DNA from: Caballeronia arvi
Lineage (GTDB): Bacteria; Pseudomonadota; Gammaproteobacteria; Burkholderiales; Burkholderiaceae
Assembly: GCF_001544695.2 (NCBI RefSeq)
Contig: NZ_FCOM02000007.1
Location: forward strand, 1-64,000
Length of the DNA stretch: 64,000 nucleotides
Reading direction: 5' to 3'
Shown: in pieces, positions 10,495-18,650 of the stretch
Numbering within the stretch: the first letter of the stretch is position 1
How the letters are laid out: each line of letters begins with the position of its first letter
Position numbers and translations under genes: made by a program
The notes under the pieces: generated by a model
The model's input: the letters and a program-made list of their open reading frames with translations, nothing else
The model's database searches: none
Told to the model about the DNA's origin: nothing

Positions 10495-12558
10495 TCAAGA
10501 ACAAAACTTCGCCAACAACCCCAACTGCGCATTGCGAATAGCCTTCCCCGGCCGCCGCTTCCGATAATGCCCATCGCTCTGCATGACCCAGGCCGACTGA
10601 TTATCGCCAAGACAAACCGACAAGCCTTCAGCAATAACGCGCCGCTTCAACCGCCGATCGCGAATCGGAAACGCCACCTCCACACGTCGGAAGAAATTGC
10701 GATCCATCCAGTCAGCACTGGAAAGAAACACATCTTCCTTGCCATTCGCATAGAAATAAAAGATCCGATGATGCTCGAGAAACCGCCCGACGATCGACCG
10801 AACCGTGATGTTCTCCGAAAGATCTTCGACACCAGGCTTCAGCGAGCAAACCCCCCGCACGATCAGATCGATCTTCACGCCCGCATGCGACGCCTCGTAA
10901 AGCGCCGCAATGACAGTAGGCTCCAGCAAGGCATTCATCTTCGCGACGATCCGCGCCCGCCGTCCCGCGCGCGCATGCTCGGCTTCGGCACGTATGGCAT
11001 CGATCAGCTTCGCGTGCAGCGTGAACGGCGACTGCCACAGCTGATTCAAAGGAATCTCGCCACCGATTCCGGTGAGCTGCTGAAAGACGTGATGCACGTC
11101 CTCGCACATTTCCTGATCCGCGGTCAGCAAGCCGAAGTCGGTATAAAGACGCGCCGTGCGCGGATGATAATTGCCCGTGCCCAGATGCGCATAACGCTTC
11201 AGCACGAGCTTGCCGCCCAGCGATACGCGCCGCACGATCAGCATCATCTTCGCGTGACACTTATGGCCGACGACGCCATACACCACATGCGCACCCACAG
11301 CTTCGAGCTGCGACGCCCAGTTGATGTTCGTTTCCTCATCGAAGCGCGCGAGCAGCTCCACGACGACCGTCACTTCCTTGCCGTTGCGCGCGGCCTGCAT
11401 GAGCGCGTCCATCAGCGGCGAATCGGTGCCCGTGCGATAGATCGTCTGCTTGATCGCGACGACCTGCGGGTCCTTCGCCGCCTGAAGCAGCAGTTCCAGC
11501 ACCGGTTGAAAACTCTCGTACGGATGATGCAGCAGGATATCGCCCTGATCGATCGCATCGAAAAGATTCGACGTATTCGCGATCGCCTTCGGCACCGACG
11601 GGATATGCGGCACGAACTTGAGATCCGGCCGGTCCACCATCTCGGGCAATTGCATCAGGCGCACGAGATTCACCGGCCCGTCCACGCGATAGACATCGCG
11701 CTCGCTCAACTGGCCTTCATCGAGGAGACGGCGCACGAGATGCGGCGGCGTTTCCGCCGACACTTCGAGACGCACCGCATTGCCCAGATGCCGCGCGGGC
11801 AATTCGCCCTGTAGCGCGACGCGCAGATTCGTGATCTCGTCTTCATCGACGAAAAGCTCGCTGTTACGCGTGATGCGGAACTGGTTGCAACTGCGCATGA
11901 TGAGGTTCGGGAACAGTTCGTTCACGAAGTGCTGCATGAAAGAGCTCAGCAGCACGAAGCCATGCGGATAACCCGACAGCGCCTCGGGCATGCGCACGAG
12001 GCGCGGCAGGGCGCGCGGCGCCTGCACGATGCCCATCATCGCCTGGCGGCCGAAAGCGTCGGTGCCTTCGAGCTCGACGACGAAGTTCAGGCTCTTGTTC
12101 AACACGCGCGGAAAGGGATGCGCGGGATCGAGCCCGATCGGCGTGAGCACCGGCAAAAGCTCGTTGTAGAAATAGTCGCGCGCCCACGCGGTCTGCTGCT
12201 CGGTCCAGTCTTCCGCACCGTGAAAGTAGATGCCTTCCATTTCGAGCGCGGGCAGCACGATGTCGTGAAGCATCGAATATTGCTGACGCACGAGGCGCTG
12301 CGCCCGCTCGGAGACGAGGTCGTAGACGTGTTGCAGCGACATGCCATCCGGCGACAACGAACCGGGATTGTCGCGCATCTGCTCTTGCAGACCCGCCATA
12401 CGGACTTCGAAGAATTCGTCGAGGTTGCTGCTCGTGATGCAGATGAATCGCAGGCGTTCCAACAGCGGCACCGTCGTGTCGGCGGCTTGCGCGAGGACGC
12501 GCTCGTTGAAACCTAGTATGCCCAGTTCGCGATTGAATAACGGATAGCGTATGGACAT
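10495..12558 (-). CDS. ppk: Polyphosphate kinase 1
   Basis: Reversibly polymerises the ATP gamma-phosphate into polyphosphate. The start at 12558 gives 687 aa beginning MSIRYPLFNRELGILGFNER, the usual N-terminus of betaproteobacterial Ppk1; an in-frame ATG at 12615 would add 19 unconserved residues. The N-terminal helical bundle has ITSSNLDEFFEVR. The two phospholipase-D-like catalytic halves include KRYAHLGTGNYHPRTARLYTD, which contains the autophosphorylated His, and the C-terminal SADWMDRN. It is divergent from ppx, its functional opposite, and convergent with phoR. Confidence 0.95.
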   Translation of the reverse strand: MSIRYPLFNRELGILGFNERVLAQAADTTVPLLERLRFICITSSNLDEFFEVRMAGLQEQMRDNPGSLSPDGMSLQHVYDLVSERAQRLVRQQYSMLHDIVLPALEMEGIYFHGAEDWTEQQTAWARDYFYNELLPVLTPIGLDPAHPFPRVLNKSLNFVVELEGTDAFGRQAMMGIVQAPRALPRLVRMPEALSGYPHGFVLLSSFMQHFVNELFPNLIMRSCNQFRITRNSELFVDEDEITNLRVALQGELPARHLGNAVRLEVSAETPPHLVRRLLDEGQLSERDVYRVDGPVNLVRLMQLPEMVDRPDLKFVPHIPSVPKAIANTSNLFDAIDQGDILLHHPYESFQPVLELLLQAAKDPQVVAIKQTIYRTGTDSPLMDALMQAARNGKEVTVVVELLARFDEETNINWASQLEAVGAHVVYGVVGHKCHAKMMLIVRRVSLGGKLVLKRYAHLGTGNYHPRTARLYTDFGLLTADQEMCEDVHHVFQQLTGIGGEIPLNQLWQSPFTLHAKLIDAIRAEAEHARAGRRARIVAKMNALLEPTVIAALYEASHAGVKIDLIVRGVCSLKPGVEDLSENITVRSIVGRFLEHHRIFYFYANGKEDVFLSSADWMDRNFFRRVEVAFPIRDRRLKRRVIAEGLSVCLGDNQSAWVMQSDGHYRKRRPGKAIRNAQLGLLAKFCS

Positions 12559-12621
12559 CGGGGGGCGGGAAGGTGTCTCGAGCAGATGGGCAAGAAAACT
12601 CTCGGATGATCTCACAGTATG

Positions 12622-12639
12622 ATGTGCTTTTTATGACAG
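12622..12639 (-). promoter_or_regulatory. Candidate Pho box upstream of ppk
   Basis: Read on the minus strand the site is CTGTCAT-AAAA-AGCACAT. The first half-site and the A-rich spacer match the PhoB consensus exactly; the second half-site is poor. It lies 64-81 bp before the ppk start in the 277-bp divergent ppk/ppx spacer. PhoB control of ppk is known in other bacteria, so the site is plausible but unproven. Confidence 0.35.
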
Positions 12640-12835
12640 AACAATTTTCACAAATTCTACTCACTATGAGGATAGCGTCGCTAGCGCGAATGCGCGATTC
12701 CTCAACGGGCTGTAAGCGGGCTGCTTACGAGTTCCAACGGGCGCGCGCCGCATCGGCATAGAATAGAATTCGTGCGCTGCAACAGCGCCGCTGTGACAGT
12801 GCCGTTCCCCACTTCACGATTTCCGGATCTCTCCG

Positions 12836-14359
12836 ATGGTCACACATCCCCATCTTCTTGCCGCGGTCGACCTCGGATCGAACAGCTTCCGACTGATCGT
12901 CGGCCGGGTCGAGGAAACGCCCGCCGGCAGCCAGATCTATCAGGTCGACGCGCTGCGCGAGCCCGTGCGGCTCGGCGGCGGACTGTCGAAGGACAAGATG
13001 CTCGACCGCGCATCGCAAGTGCGCGGCTGGGATGCGCTCAAGCGCTTCGGCGAACGTCTGCGCGATTTTCATCCCGATCAGGTGCGCGCCGTCGCCACCA
13101 ATACGCTGCGCGTCGCGAAGAACGCGCACGACTTTCTCATCGAGGCGGAAGCCGCGCTCGGCTTTCCGATCGAAGTCATCGCGGGGCGCGAGGAAGCGCG
13201 CCTCATCTACGCGGGCGCCGCGCATTCGGTGCCGGCGAGCGCGGGCAAGCGGCTCGTCGTCGATATCGGCGGCGGCTCGACCGAGTTCATCATCGGCTCC
13301 CATTACACGCCGATTCACATGGAGAGCCTCTACATCGGCTGCGTGAGCCACAGCCTCCAGTTCTTCCCGGCGGGCAATGTCGACGAATACACGATGCGTC
13401 AGGCCGAACTCGCGGCCAAGCGTGAAATCCAGATCATCTCGCGCGAATACAAGCAGACCGGCTGGGATCAGGCGATCGGTTCCTCGGGCACGGCGCGCGC
13501 GCTCGCGGAGCTGATCGAGGCGAACGGCTTCAACGATCCCGATGTCACGCACGGCATCTCGCGCGTCGGTCTGGAGCGGCTCAAGCGCGCGCTCATCAAG
13601 GCCGAGAACGTGAACCGGCTGAAGCTCGTCGCGCTCAAGCCCGATCGCGTGCCGGTGCTCGCGGGCGGTTTGTCGATCATGCTCGGCGTGTTCGAGGAAC
13701 TGGGCGTCGAATACGCCGATACCACCGACGCCGCCTTGCGCCTCGGCGTGCTGTACGACCTGCTCGGGCGCTCGCAGCATCAGGACATGCGCACGGTGAC
13801 GGTCGAAGGCTTCAAGCGCCGCTATGGCGTGGATTCCGCGCAGGCCGAGCGCATCGGTGAACTGGCGATCAGCTTCTACGATCAACTCGGCGAGCCGGAC
13901 GAAGACCTGCGCGAAGAAAATCGCATGTTTCTCGCCTGGGCGGCGTCGCTGCACGAGATCGGCCTGTCGATCGCGCACAGCGCCTATCACAAGCACTCCG
14001 CGTATATCGCGAGCAACGCCGACATGCCCGGATTCTCGCGCACCGATCAGGCACGGCTCGCGGCGCTCGTGCTCGGACATGCGGGCAAGCTCGGCAAGAT
14101 CGCGCAGGCTCGCGACATCGACTGGACGCTGCTTTTTTGTCTGCGGCTCGCGGCGCTCCTGTCGCGCCGGCGCACGGATGTCGGGCTGCCGGGCATCGAG
14201 GTGAGAAGGGCGGGCAGCGGGGCGGGCAGCGGCTTCGACGTGCATCTGCCGAGCGAATGGGTGACCAACAATCCGCTCACCGATTACAGCCTCGTTCAGG
14301 AAGCGATGGAATGGGAGAAGATCGGGCGGCCGTATCGCGTGGTCTATACGGGCGATTGA
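12836..14359 (+). CDS. ppx: Exopolyphosphatase (Ppx/GppA family)
   Basis: Releases phosphate from polyphosphate ends and/or hydrolyses pppGpp. The 507-aa protein opens with the ASKHA phosphate-binding motif LLAAVDLGSNSFRLIVGRV, has the catalytic Glu region IEVIAGREEARLIY and the second phosphate loop VVDIGGGSTEF. A C-terminal HD-like helical domain includes WAASLHEIGLSIAHS. It is divergent from ppk across a 277-bp spacer. Ppx and GppA cannot be separated from sequence alone; the pairing with ppk favours Ppx. Confidence 0.93.
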   Translation: MVTHPHLLAAVDLGSNSFRLIVGRVEETPAGSQIYQVDALREPVRLGGGLSKDKMLDRASQVRGWDALKRFGERLRDFHPDQVRAVATNTLRVAKNAHDFLIEAEAALGFPIEVIAGREEARLIYAGAAHSVPASAGKRLVVDIGGGSTEFIIGSHYTPIHMESLYIGCVSHSLQFFPAGNVDEYTMRQAELAAKREIQIISREYKQTGWDQAIGSSGTARALAELIEANGFNDPDVTHGISRVGLERLKRALIKAENVNRLKLVALKPDRVPVLAGGLSIMLGVFEELGVEYADTTDAALRLGVLYDLLGRSQHQDMRTVTVEGFKRRYGVDSAQAERIGELAISFYDQLGEPDEDLREENRMFLAWAASLHEIGLSIAHSAYHKHSAYIASNADMPGFSRTDQARLAALVLGHAGKLGKIAQARDIDWTLLFCLRLAALLSRRRTDVGLPGIEVRRAGSGAGSGFDVHLPSEWVTNNPLTDYSLVQEAMEWEKIGRPYRVVYTGD

Positions 14360-14378
14360 CGCCGCAAGAGAACAGAAG

Positions 14379-14403
14379 AAAAAGGCCCCGAGGGGCCTTT
14401 TTC
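14379..14403. terminator. Bidirectional terminator between ppx and olsB
   Basis: A-run, stem aaggcccc/ggggcctt and T-run, so the hairpin can terminate both ppx (+) and the convergent olsB (-). Confidence 0.9.
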
Positions 14404-14416
14404 GCATCCGGGGTAC

Positions 14417-15241
14417 TTAGCGGCCCTGCATGTCGCCGATGAAGTGACGCGCGTAGCGCGCGTTGATCTCCGAGAGACGGAAGAGCGTGAGGAAGTCCGC
14501 GGTGTTGAAGTCCGGATCCCACGCCGGCGCGCCGCAAATCTTCGCGCCCAGGCGCAAATAACCCTTCACGAGCGGCGGCGGGCTTACGTTCGCGCCGGTG
14601 CCGAGTTCCTCGACCGGCAGCGGCGTATGCGGAAAGGCGCGATATTCGGGCGCCGTCAGCGCATCGGCGGGAAGGGACGTATAGAGATTCGCGGCATAGT
14701 GCCCGCCGTCGATCATGCCGACGCTCGCGCAGCCGAGCATCGTTTCGTAGCCGTTTTGCATCATGTACGCGGCGAGGCCGCCCCACAGGGACATGATCAC
14801 CGCGCCGTTGCGATAGTCCGGATGCACGCACGAACGGCCCACTTCGACGAGCTTCGGCCGCAGATGCGTGAGACGCGACACGTCGAACTCGCTCTCCGCG
14901 TACAGGCGGCCGATGCGCGCGGCCTGATGCGGCGGCAGCACGCGATACGTGCCAACGACCTGCAGCGTATCGAGATCGCGCACGAGCAGGTGATCGCAAT
15001 AGGCGTCGAAGGCGTCGACATCGAGGCCCGCGGGACCGGAAAGGCGCGCGCCCATTTCTTCGGAGAACACGCGAAAGCGCAGGCGCTGTGCGTCGCGCAG
15101 GGCGTCGTCGTCGCGTGCCCACGCGACTTGCAGGCGCTCGCGGCCCGTATGCGTTTCGGACGTGCGCGGAAGGTGGCGGCGCGAATCGAGCGAGAGCGAT
15201 GACGCTCCGAGTTGCAGGAAAGGCGTCGGCAAATCTTGCAT
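14417..15241 (-). CDS. olsB: GNAT-fold acyl-ACP N-acyltransferase, ornithine-lipid synthesis (OlsB-like)
   Basis: 274 aa. The body matches the OlsB / hemolysin-type acyltransferase family: LQVAWARDDDALRDAQRLRFRVFSEEMGA, a YCDHLLVRD strand, LVEVGRSCVHPDYRNGAVI and the C-terminal KGYLRLGAKICG. OlsB transfers a 3-hydroxyacyl group from ACP to ornithine, giving the lyso-lipid that OlsA completes; no olsA is in the window. ATG at 15241 is the likely start; the longer upstream frame lacks family similarity. sixA lies 140 bp upstream on the same strand. Confidence 0.82.
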   Translation of the reverse strand: MQDLPTPFLQLGASSLSLDSRRHLPRTSETHTGRERLQVAWARDDDALRDAQRLRFRVFSEEMGARLSGPAGLDVDAFDAYCDHLLVRDLDTLQVVGTYRVLPPHQAARIGRLYAESEFDVSRLTHLRPKLVEVGRSCVHPDYRNGAVIMSLWGGLAAYMMQNGYETMLGCASVGMIDGGHYAANLYTSLPADALTAPEYRAFPHTPLPVEELGTGANVSPPPLVKGYLRLGAKICGAPAWDPDFNTADFLTLFRLSEINARYARHFIGDMQGR

Positions 15242-15381
15242 TGGCGTTCCTCGACAGGACATGTCTGTGGCTTCAAGTCCTCGCCAATGTAGTAACGCGC
15301 GATGACGCTCGCATGGCATCGCAATGACGTTTCGATGAAACGACACGGCGCATGAGGCGAGCGTGCGACGCCCGGCCGGCG

Positions 15382-15840
15382 CTAGAGCAGGTCCGGATTG
15401 ACCACGGCGCGCAGCACGACCTGGCCGTCGCCGCCGCGCGTGCGTCCCTGGAACCACCAGATACCCGATTTCTTGATCGGCCATTCCGCTTCGTGGCCGG
15501 TCATCAGCAGCGCGGCGACGTGGCCGAGCGTCGGCTGATGCCCGATCACGACGACCGTTTCCGCGATGCCGTCGGGCCAGCCCGCCGCATCGAGCACGGA
15601 CTGCGCACCGTTGCCCGGCGCGAGCTCGTCGGCGACGCGATAACGGTCGCCGAAGGCTTCGGCGGTCTGGATCGTGCGCGTCGCGGGGCTGGCGAGCAAC
15701 ACGGCATCGTCGCCGATGCGCGCTTTCAGCCATTTGGCGATGCCTTGTGCCTGCTTGCGTCCGCGCGGCGTGAGCTGCCGCGCGAGATCGCTCGACGCCT
15801 GGTCTTCGGCTTCGGCGTGGCGCCACAGAATGAGATTCAT
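15382..15840 (-). CDS. sixA: Phosphohistidine phosphatase SixA
   Basis: 152-aa histidine-phosphatase-superfamily protein. The catalytic signature LWRHAEAE is at the N-terminus, followed by LASPATRTIQTAE and the second catalytic His in VVVIGHQPTLG. SixA removes phosphate from histidine phosphocarrier domains. The start is taken at MNLILWRHAE (15838-15840 on the complement), which places the RHG motif at residues 7-9 as in the family; a longer frame upstream runs into the tRNA region and is not used. Confidence 0.9.
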   Translation of the reverse strand: MNLILWRHAEAEDQASSDLARQLTPRGRKQAQGIAKWLKARIGDDAVLLASPATRTIQTAEAFGDRYRVADELAPGNGAQSVLDAAGWPDGIAETVVVIGHQPTLGHVAALLMTGHEAEWPIKKSGIWWFQGRTRGGDGQVVLRAVVNPDLL

Positions 15841-15947
15841 CGAGGTCGTCTCCTGGTGACGAGGTTCACTTGGCTTCACGCAGAAAAATATATGCCTGAG
15901 GCCGGCATTGCGGACGCGCGGCCGGCACGTTACAATCCGTGGCTCGA

Positions 15948-16024
15948 CGGAGCGTAGCGCAGCCTGGTAGCGCATCTGATTTGGGATCAGAGGGTCGAAG
16001 GTTCGAATCCTTTCGCTCCGACCA
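15948..16024 (+). tRNA. tRNA-Pro (anticodon TGG)
   Basis: 77 nt with encoded CCA. The acceptor stem CGGAGCG pairs with CGCTCCG, followed by discriminator A and CCA. The anticodon arm TCTGA-TTTGGGA-TCAGA gives anticodon TGG, and the T-arm contains GGTTCGAATCC. The 3' 48 bp are duplicated at 60596-60643, so this gene is the attachment site of the prophage. Its 3' part comes from the recombined attL and the gene remains intact. Its natural terminator now lies beyond attR. Confidence 0.97.
15977..16024 (+). repeat. attL core (48-bp direct repeat)
   Basis: The sequence from TGATTTGGG to the terminal CGACCA is identical, base for base, to 60596-60643. It covers the anticodon loop to the 3' end of tRNA-Pro, the classic target for tyrosine-integrase phages. 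Sequences diverge immediately on both sides. Confidence 0.96.
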
Positions 16025-16032
16025 ATATTCTC

Positions 16033-16091
16033 AAGGCTTTGCAGGTAGTGCAGTTTGCGGTGTCTAATGCAATGTCTAACGGGTGTCTAAT
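16033..16091 (+). other. Left-side integrase arm-type repeats near attL
   Basis: Three direct copies of a 10-bp motif sit one helical turn apart: GGTGTCTAAT (16059-16068), AATGTCTAAC (16071-16080) and GGTGTCTAAT (16082-16091). AAGGCTTTGC (16033-16042) is a second motif. Both recur beside attR, as CCTGTCTAAT at 60467, ATTAGACACC at 60536 and AAGGCTTTGC at 60570. This pattern fits integrase arm sites in attP. Confidence 0.6.
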
Positions 16092-16095
16092 AAAT

Positions 16096-16296
16096 TCAGC
16101 GGCCGAGTGGCTCGGCTGGATCTGCTTTCCACCCCAAATAGCCGAACACGAGCGACACGAGAAAGCACAGCACGGCCAGAAAAATAGCCGGCGTCCACCA
16201 GATGCCGAGCGGCAAAAGGAAGACGCCGGCCATGCTGCTGTACGCCGACTTCGTGTAACGCTTCATCGCTTTCGCTTTCGCTTCGCGCTCGTTCAT
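16096..16296 (-). CDS. Small membrane protein, two predicted helices
   Basis: 66 aa. A basic N-terminus (MNEREAKAKAMKRYTK) is followed by two hydrophobic stretches (AGVFLLPLGIW and AIFLAVLCFLVSLVFGYLGW). The start at 16296 has a Shine-Dalgarno-like aggaat 8 bp upstream; a longer frame to 16338 overlaps the integrase and is less likely. It is the last gene of the leftward operon before attL. No family recognised; an excisionase is unlikely because of the membrane helices. Confidence 0.6.
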   Translation of the reverse strand: MNEREAKAKAMKRYTKSAYSSMAGVFLLPLGIWWTPAIFLAVLCFLVSLVFGYLGWKADPAEPLGR

Positions 16297-16306
16297 GGCC
16301 GCATTC

Positions 16307-17392
16307 CTAAGCTGATTTCGGAACGCGTAGCCTAACATCGGAAACCGGCACGTCGCGCTGCTTCAGATAAATTTGCGTCGTCTTCGTGTCGCTGTGCGCC
16401 GCCGCGATCTGCAGCGACTCGATGCTATACCCGGCCCGCTCGGCGTCGGTCAGCGCCTTCGCGCGAATATCCTTCACCGTGTAATCTTCAGCCGTCAGCG
16501 CGGCGCGCTCACATGCGCGATCCCACGCCGAGCGCACCGCCGTCGCGCCGTAGGCTTTGCCATTCAGCGCGTGCACGACCGGCGCAGTGCCGATGCGCTG
16601 TACGCCGCCGTCGATCTCGACGATGCGCGCGAGCACGGCTTCGATCTCGGGCGTGATGACGATGTCGACGGCGATGCCGCTGCTGTCTTCGGTCTTGCTC
16701 GGCAGGAAGTGAATCACGCCAACCGCACGATCAACCTGCGACCACGTCAGTTCGCGAATATCCGTCGAGCGCTGGATCGTCAGATAGCAGAGATCGACGA
16801 AGCACTGCATCATCGGACCGGTCGGCACGATCTGCGTGCGCGTCTCGCCGCCGCGCGTGTAGCTGACGGTCAGCATCGCCGCGCGAATCCGCGCGAAGTG
16901 ATCGTCGGTGATGTATGTCTTGCGCGCTTTCGGCTTCTTCAGCTTTACTTCGCCGCAGGGGTTCGTGTCGCGCCGGCCGTTGTCGACGCACCACTGAAAG
17001 AACCCGCTCAGGAATGCGCGCATCACGCGCTGCATCGCGAGCTTGTCGGCGTACTTCACCTTCAGCCAGTTCGTGACGTGCGTCGGCTTCACGTCAGCGA
17101 CGTTCACGTTTCGGAAACCCTTGCCGGCGTACTCGCCGTACTTCGGCCAGGCTTTCTCTTTGTGCTTGTCTTTGTGCTCGCGCACGTACTGATCGATCAG
17201 CGGGCGCATGTCGCCGGTGCCTTCGGGCCGCTCGACTTTCTTGCGCTCGGCCGCGAGGCGCTCGACGAGCGTCGTCTCGCTTTCCGTCAGCGCGCACAGC
17301 CGAATCCACCGGCCCGAGATCGGCTCGGACCAATACCAAGCGCCGTGCTTCGGGTACACGCGCGGGTATTTTGCTTTCTTGCGCTCGGCCAT
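16307..17392 (-). CDS. int: Tyrosine-type site-specific integrase
   Basis: 361 aa. An N-terminal arm-binding region contains basic, aromatic-rich MAERKKAKYPRVYPKHGAWYW, the core-binding helical domain spans about residues 60-140, and the catalytic domain follows. Visible catalytic residues are the Arg in TIQRSTDIRELTW, the Lys in the PSKTEDSSG hairpin, the Arg in TVKDIRAKA, the His in IAAAHSDTKTT and the Tyr in QIYLKQRD. The usual His of the HxxR box is Lys (KDIR), a known variation. Position beside attL supports its role in tRNA-Pro integration. Expression is likely from the operator-covered promoter at 18.6 kb. Confidence 0.93.
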   Translation of the reverse strand: MAERKKAKYPRVYPKHGAWYWSEPISGRWIRLCALTESETTLVERLAAERKKVERPEGTGDMRPLIDQYVREHKDKHKEKAWPKYGEYAGKGFRNVNVADVKPTHVTNWLKVKYADKLAMQRVMRAFLSGFFQWCVDNGRRDTNPCGEVKLKKPKARKTYITDDHFARIRAAMLTVSYTRGGETRTQIVPTGPMMQCFVDLCYLTIQRSTDIRELTWSQVDRAVGVIHFLPSKTEDSSGIAVDIVITPEIEAVLARIVEIDGGVQRIGTAPVVHALNGKAYGATAVRSAWDRACERAALTAEDYTVKDIRAKALTDAERAGYSIESLQIAAAHSDTKTTQIYLKQRDVPVSDVRLRVPKSA

Positions 17393-17394
17393 GA

Positions 17395-17601
17395 TTAGTC
17401 GAAACAGAGTTCAACGGTTGCCGCCGTGTTCGCGGTCAACCCATTCTTGCGCGCGTTCAGCGCTTCGTACGTCTGCCACGTCACGATCAGCCGGCCGTCG
17501 GCGCTGCGCACGACGTCAATGCCGAAGTTCAGTTTGAACCATTCGGCTTGCTTCGAGTGGCGACGCTTGCCGGTGATCTGCACCAGCTCGTCTTCAGTCA
17601 T
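17395..17601 (-). CDS. DUF4224-like phage protein
   Basis: 68 aa. MTEDELVQITGKRRHSKQAE followed by WFKLNFGIDVVRSADGRLIVT matches the small DUF4224 proteins usually found directly upstream of phage integrases. They may bind DNA or act in directional recombination, which would make this the best excisionase candidate, but that is inference. The start at 17601 follows the family N-terminus; the stop is 2 bp from the integrase start. Confidence 0.7.
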   Translation of the reverse strand: MTEDELVQITGKRRHSKQAEWFKLNFGIDVVRSADGRLIVTWQTYEALNARKNGLTANTAATVELCFD

Positions 17602-17606
17602 GAGTT

Positions 17607-17732
17607 TCACAGCAGCCCCGTCAGTCGCGCAATACCGACGACACACAGCGCGCAGACGCCGGTGCCGAGTCGGATAATGTAGTTGAGGGTTTCGATCGCG
17701 TCGGCATCCGCCGCGGTGAGTTCGGGTTTCAC
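17607..17732 (-). CDS. Small single-helix membrane protein (41 aa)
   Basis: GTG start at 17732, Shine-Dalgarno GAGG 7 bp upstream inside the end of the preceding gene, TGA at 17607-17609. The peptide runs VKPELTAADADAIETLNYII and then a hydrophobic stretch ending VCVVGIARLTGLL-like. It fits exactly between its neighbours in a tightly packed operon, which supports it being real. Function unknown. Confidence 0.5.
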   Translation of the reverse strand: MKPELTAADADAIETLNYIIRLGTGVCALCVVGIARLTGLL

Positions 17733-17734
17733 GG

Positions 17735-18067
17735 TCAGCCTCGCGTTGCCATGCACAGCGCGGCATGCTGGCGCAGCGCTTTGTCGTATCCGGTCATCGT
17801 GCCTTCCATCAGCACGGCGGGGTAAGGCCTGCCGACGGGCTCGGGCGGCTCGCCGGTGAAGTACACGAACTGCTGGCGCGAACTGTCGCCGTCGACACTT
17901 TCACGCTCGCGCTGTACGCGACCGTCACCGCGCATCGCCGGCAGCAGTTTGTACAGCACGGCCGGATAGGTAAGTCCGAGTCGCGCCATCAGTTGCACGA
18001 TCGACAGGCGCTTACCGCCGTCGAGCACGCGCTCGATGTCTTCGGGTTTGACGAGTGGGTTTTTCAT
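17735..18067 (-). CDS. Hypothetical protein, possible winged-helix
   Basis: 110 aa. The N-terminal half (LSIVQLMARLGLTYPAVLYKLLPAMRGDGRVQR by parts) has the helix-turn-helix plus wing spacing of a small regulatory domain that reads template repeats of DNA; the rest is low in recognisable motifs. It overlaps the VRR-NUC gene by 4 bases (ATGA), so the two are co-translated. No confident family. Confidence 0.6.
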   Translation of the reverse strand: MKNPLVKPEDIERVLDGGKRLSIVQLMARLGLTYPAVLYKLLPAMRGDGRVQRERESVDGDSSRQQFVYFTGEPPEPVGRPYPAVLMEGTMTGYDKALRQHAALCMATRG

Positions 18068-18351
18068 AGCAGCGGCGCCACTTCGTTGATCAGGCGGTCG
18101 ACGGCTTCCTTCGAGTCGACGCAGCCGTACACGGCGCAGCCGAGTTTGCGAAGGCGTTCGTGCTCGCGTACCTGCGCGTCGCTCGGCGTCTCGCCGGGCT
18201 TCTTGACTTCCGCGAACACCATCGTGCCGCCGGGGAAGATCACGAGCCGGTCAGGCACGTTGCGCCGGCCGGGGCTCGTGAACTTGTACGCGCGACCGCC
18301 GAGCAGTTCGATGGTCTTGCGCAGGTATTCTTCGACGTCGCGTTCAAGCAC
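18064..18351 (-). CDS. VRR-NUC domain nuclease
   Basis: 95 aa, the size of stand-alone phage VRR-NUC proteins. The PD-(D/E)XK-like core is visible: GGRAYKFTSPGRRNVPDRLV, then MVFAEVKKPGETPSDAQ, with the Asp and Glu-x-Lys catalytic positions present. Such enzymes cut branched or replication-intermediate DNA. It lies in the replication/recombination operon between a small basic protein and a possible winged-helix protein. Confidence 0.8.
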   Translation of the reverse strand: MLERDVEEYLRKTIELLGGRAYKFTSPGRRNVPDRLVIFPGGTMVFAEVKKPGETPSDAQVREHERLRKLGCAVYGCVDSKEAVDRLINEVAPLL

Positions 18352-18571
18352 GACGCGCCTCGATGTCGAGATTCATCAGGTCGGCGGCGATGCGCTCGGC
18401 TTGGCGGCGCAGCTGCGTTTCGCGGCGCACGGTCTCGCGGCGCACCTGGAACACGTAATCGATCTCGCGCTTCAGCTTGCGCAGTTCGCGGTTCAGGAAC
18501 CAGCGATAGATCGGGCGGCTCGGCTTACGCGATTCGTGCGTAAGGAACAGGCGGCGAAGGGCAGTTTTCAT
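18344..18571 (-). CDS. Small basic helical protein
   Basis: 75 aa, very rich in Arg and Lys, one long predicted helix or coiled coil (ELRKLKREIDYVFQVRRETV and onwards). The start at 18571 (MKTALRRLF) is preferred over 18580 because the promoter at 18.6 kb and an operator end just upstream. It overlaps the next gene by 8 bases. It is the first gene after the internal repressed promoter. Function unknown; a DNA-binding or structural accessory role is possible. Confidence 0.6.
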   Translation of the reverse strand: MKTALRRLFLTHESRKPSRPIYRWFLNRELRKLKREIDYVFQVRRETVRRETQLRRQAERIAADLMNLDIEARRA

Positions 18572-18643
18572 GTGAGGCATCTCCGAACTACAGTGTTAGG
18601 TATTGCATGACTGTATCGTAGTATGTTCGGCGATGCCTGACAA
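18572..18643 (-). promoter_or_regulatory. Internal leftward promoter with three repressor operators
   Basis: On the minus strand: TTGTCA (18638-18643), 17-bp spacer, TACGAT (18615-18620). Three 17-bp operator-like sites surround it: 18625-18641 (GTTCGGCGATGCCTGAC, over the -35 and spacer), 18595-18611 (GTTAGGTATTGCATGAC, near the start point) and 18572-18588 (GTGAGGCATCTCCGAAC, touching the start codon of the next gene). They share the family found at both ends of the repressor region, so this promoter, which feeds the VRR-NUC to integrase genes, is probably shut by the same repressor. Confidence 0.75.
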
Positions 18644-18650
18644 GCGCTTT

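Noticed and set aside
9485..10541. Short proteins containing VTFFAAAKKVT around 9.5-10.5 kb
   Set aside because: They are translations of the inverted-repeat arms, in both strands, and explained by the repeat.
15242..15826. N-terminal extension of OlsB-like protein by nearly 200 residues
   Set aside because: The extension overlaps sixA in another frame, is Arg-rich and absent from the family; ATG at 15241 gives the usual length.
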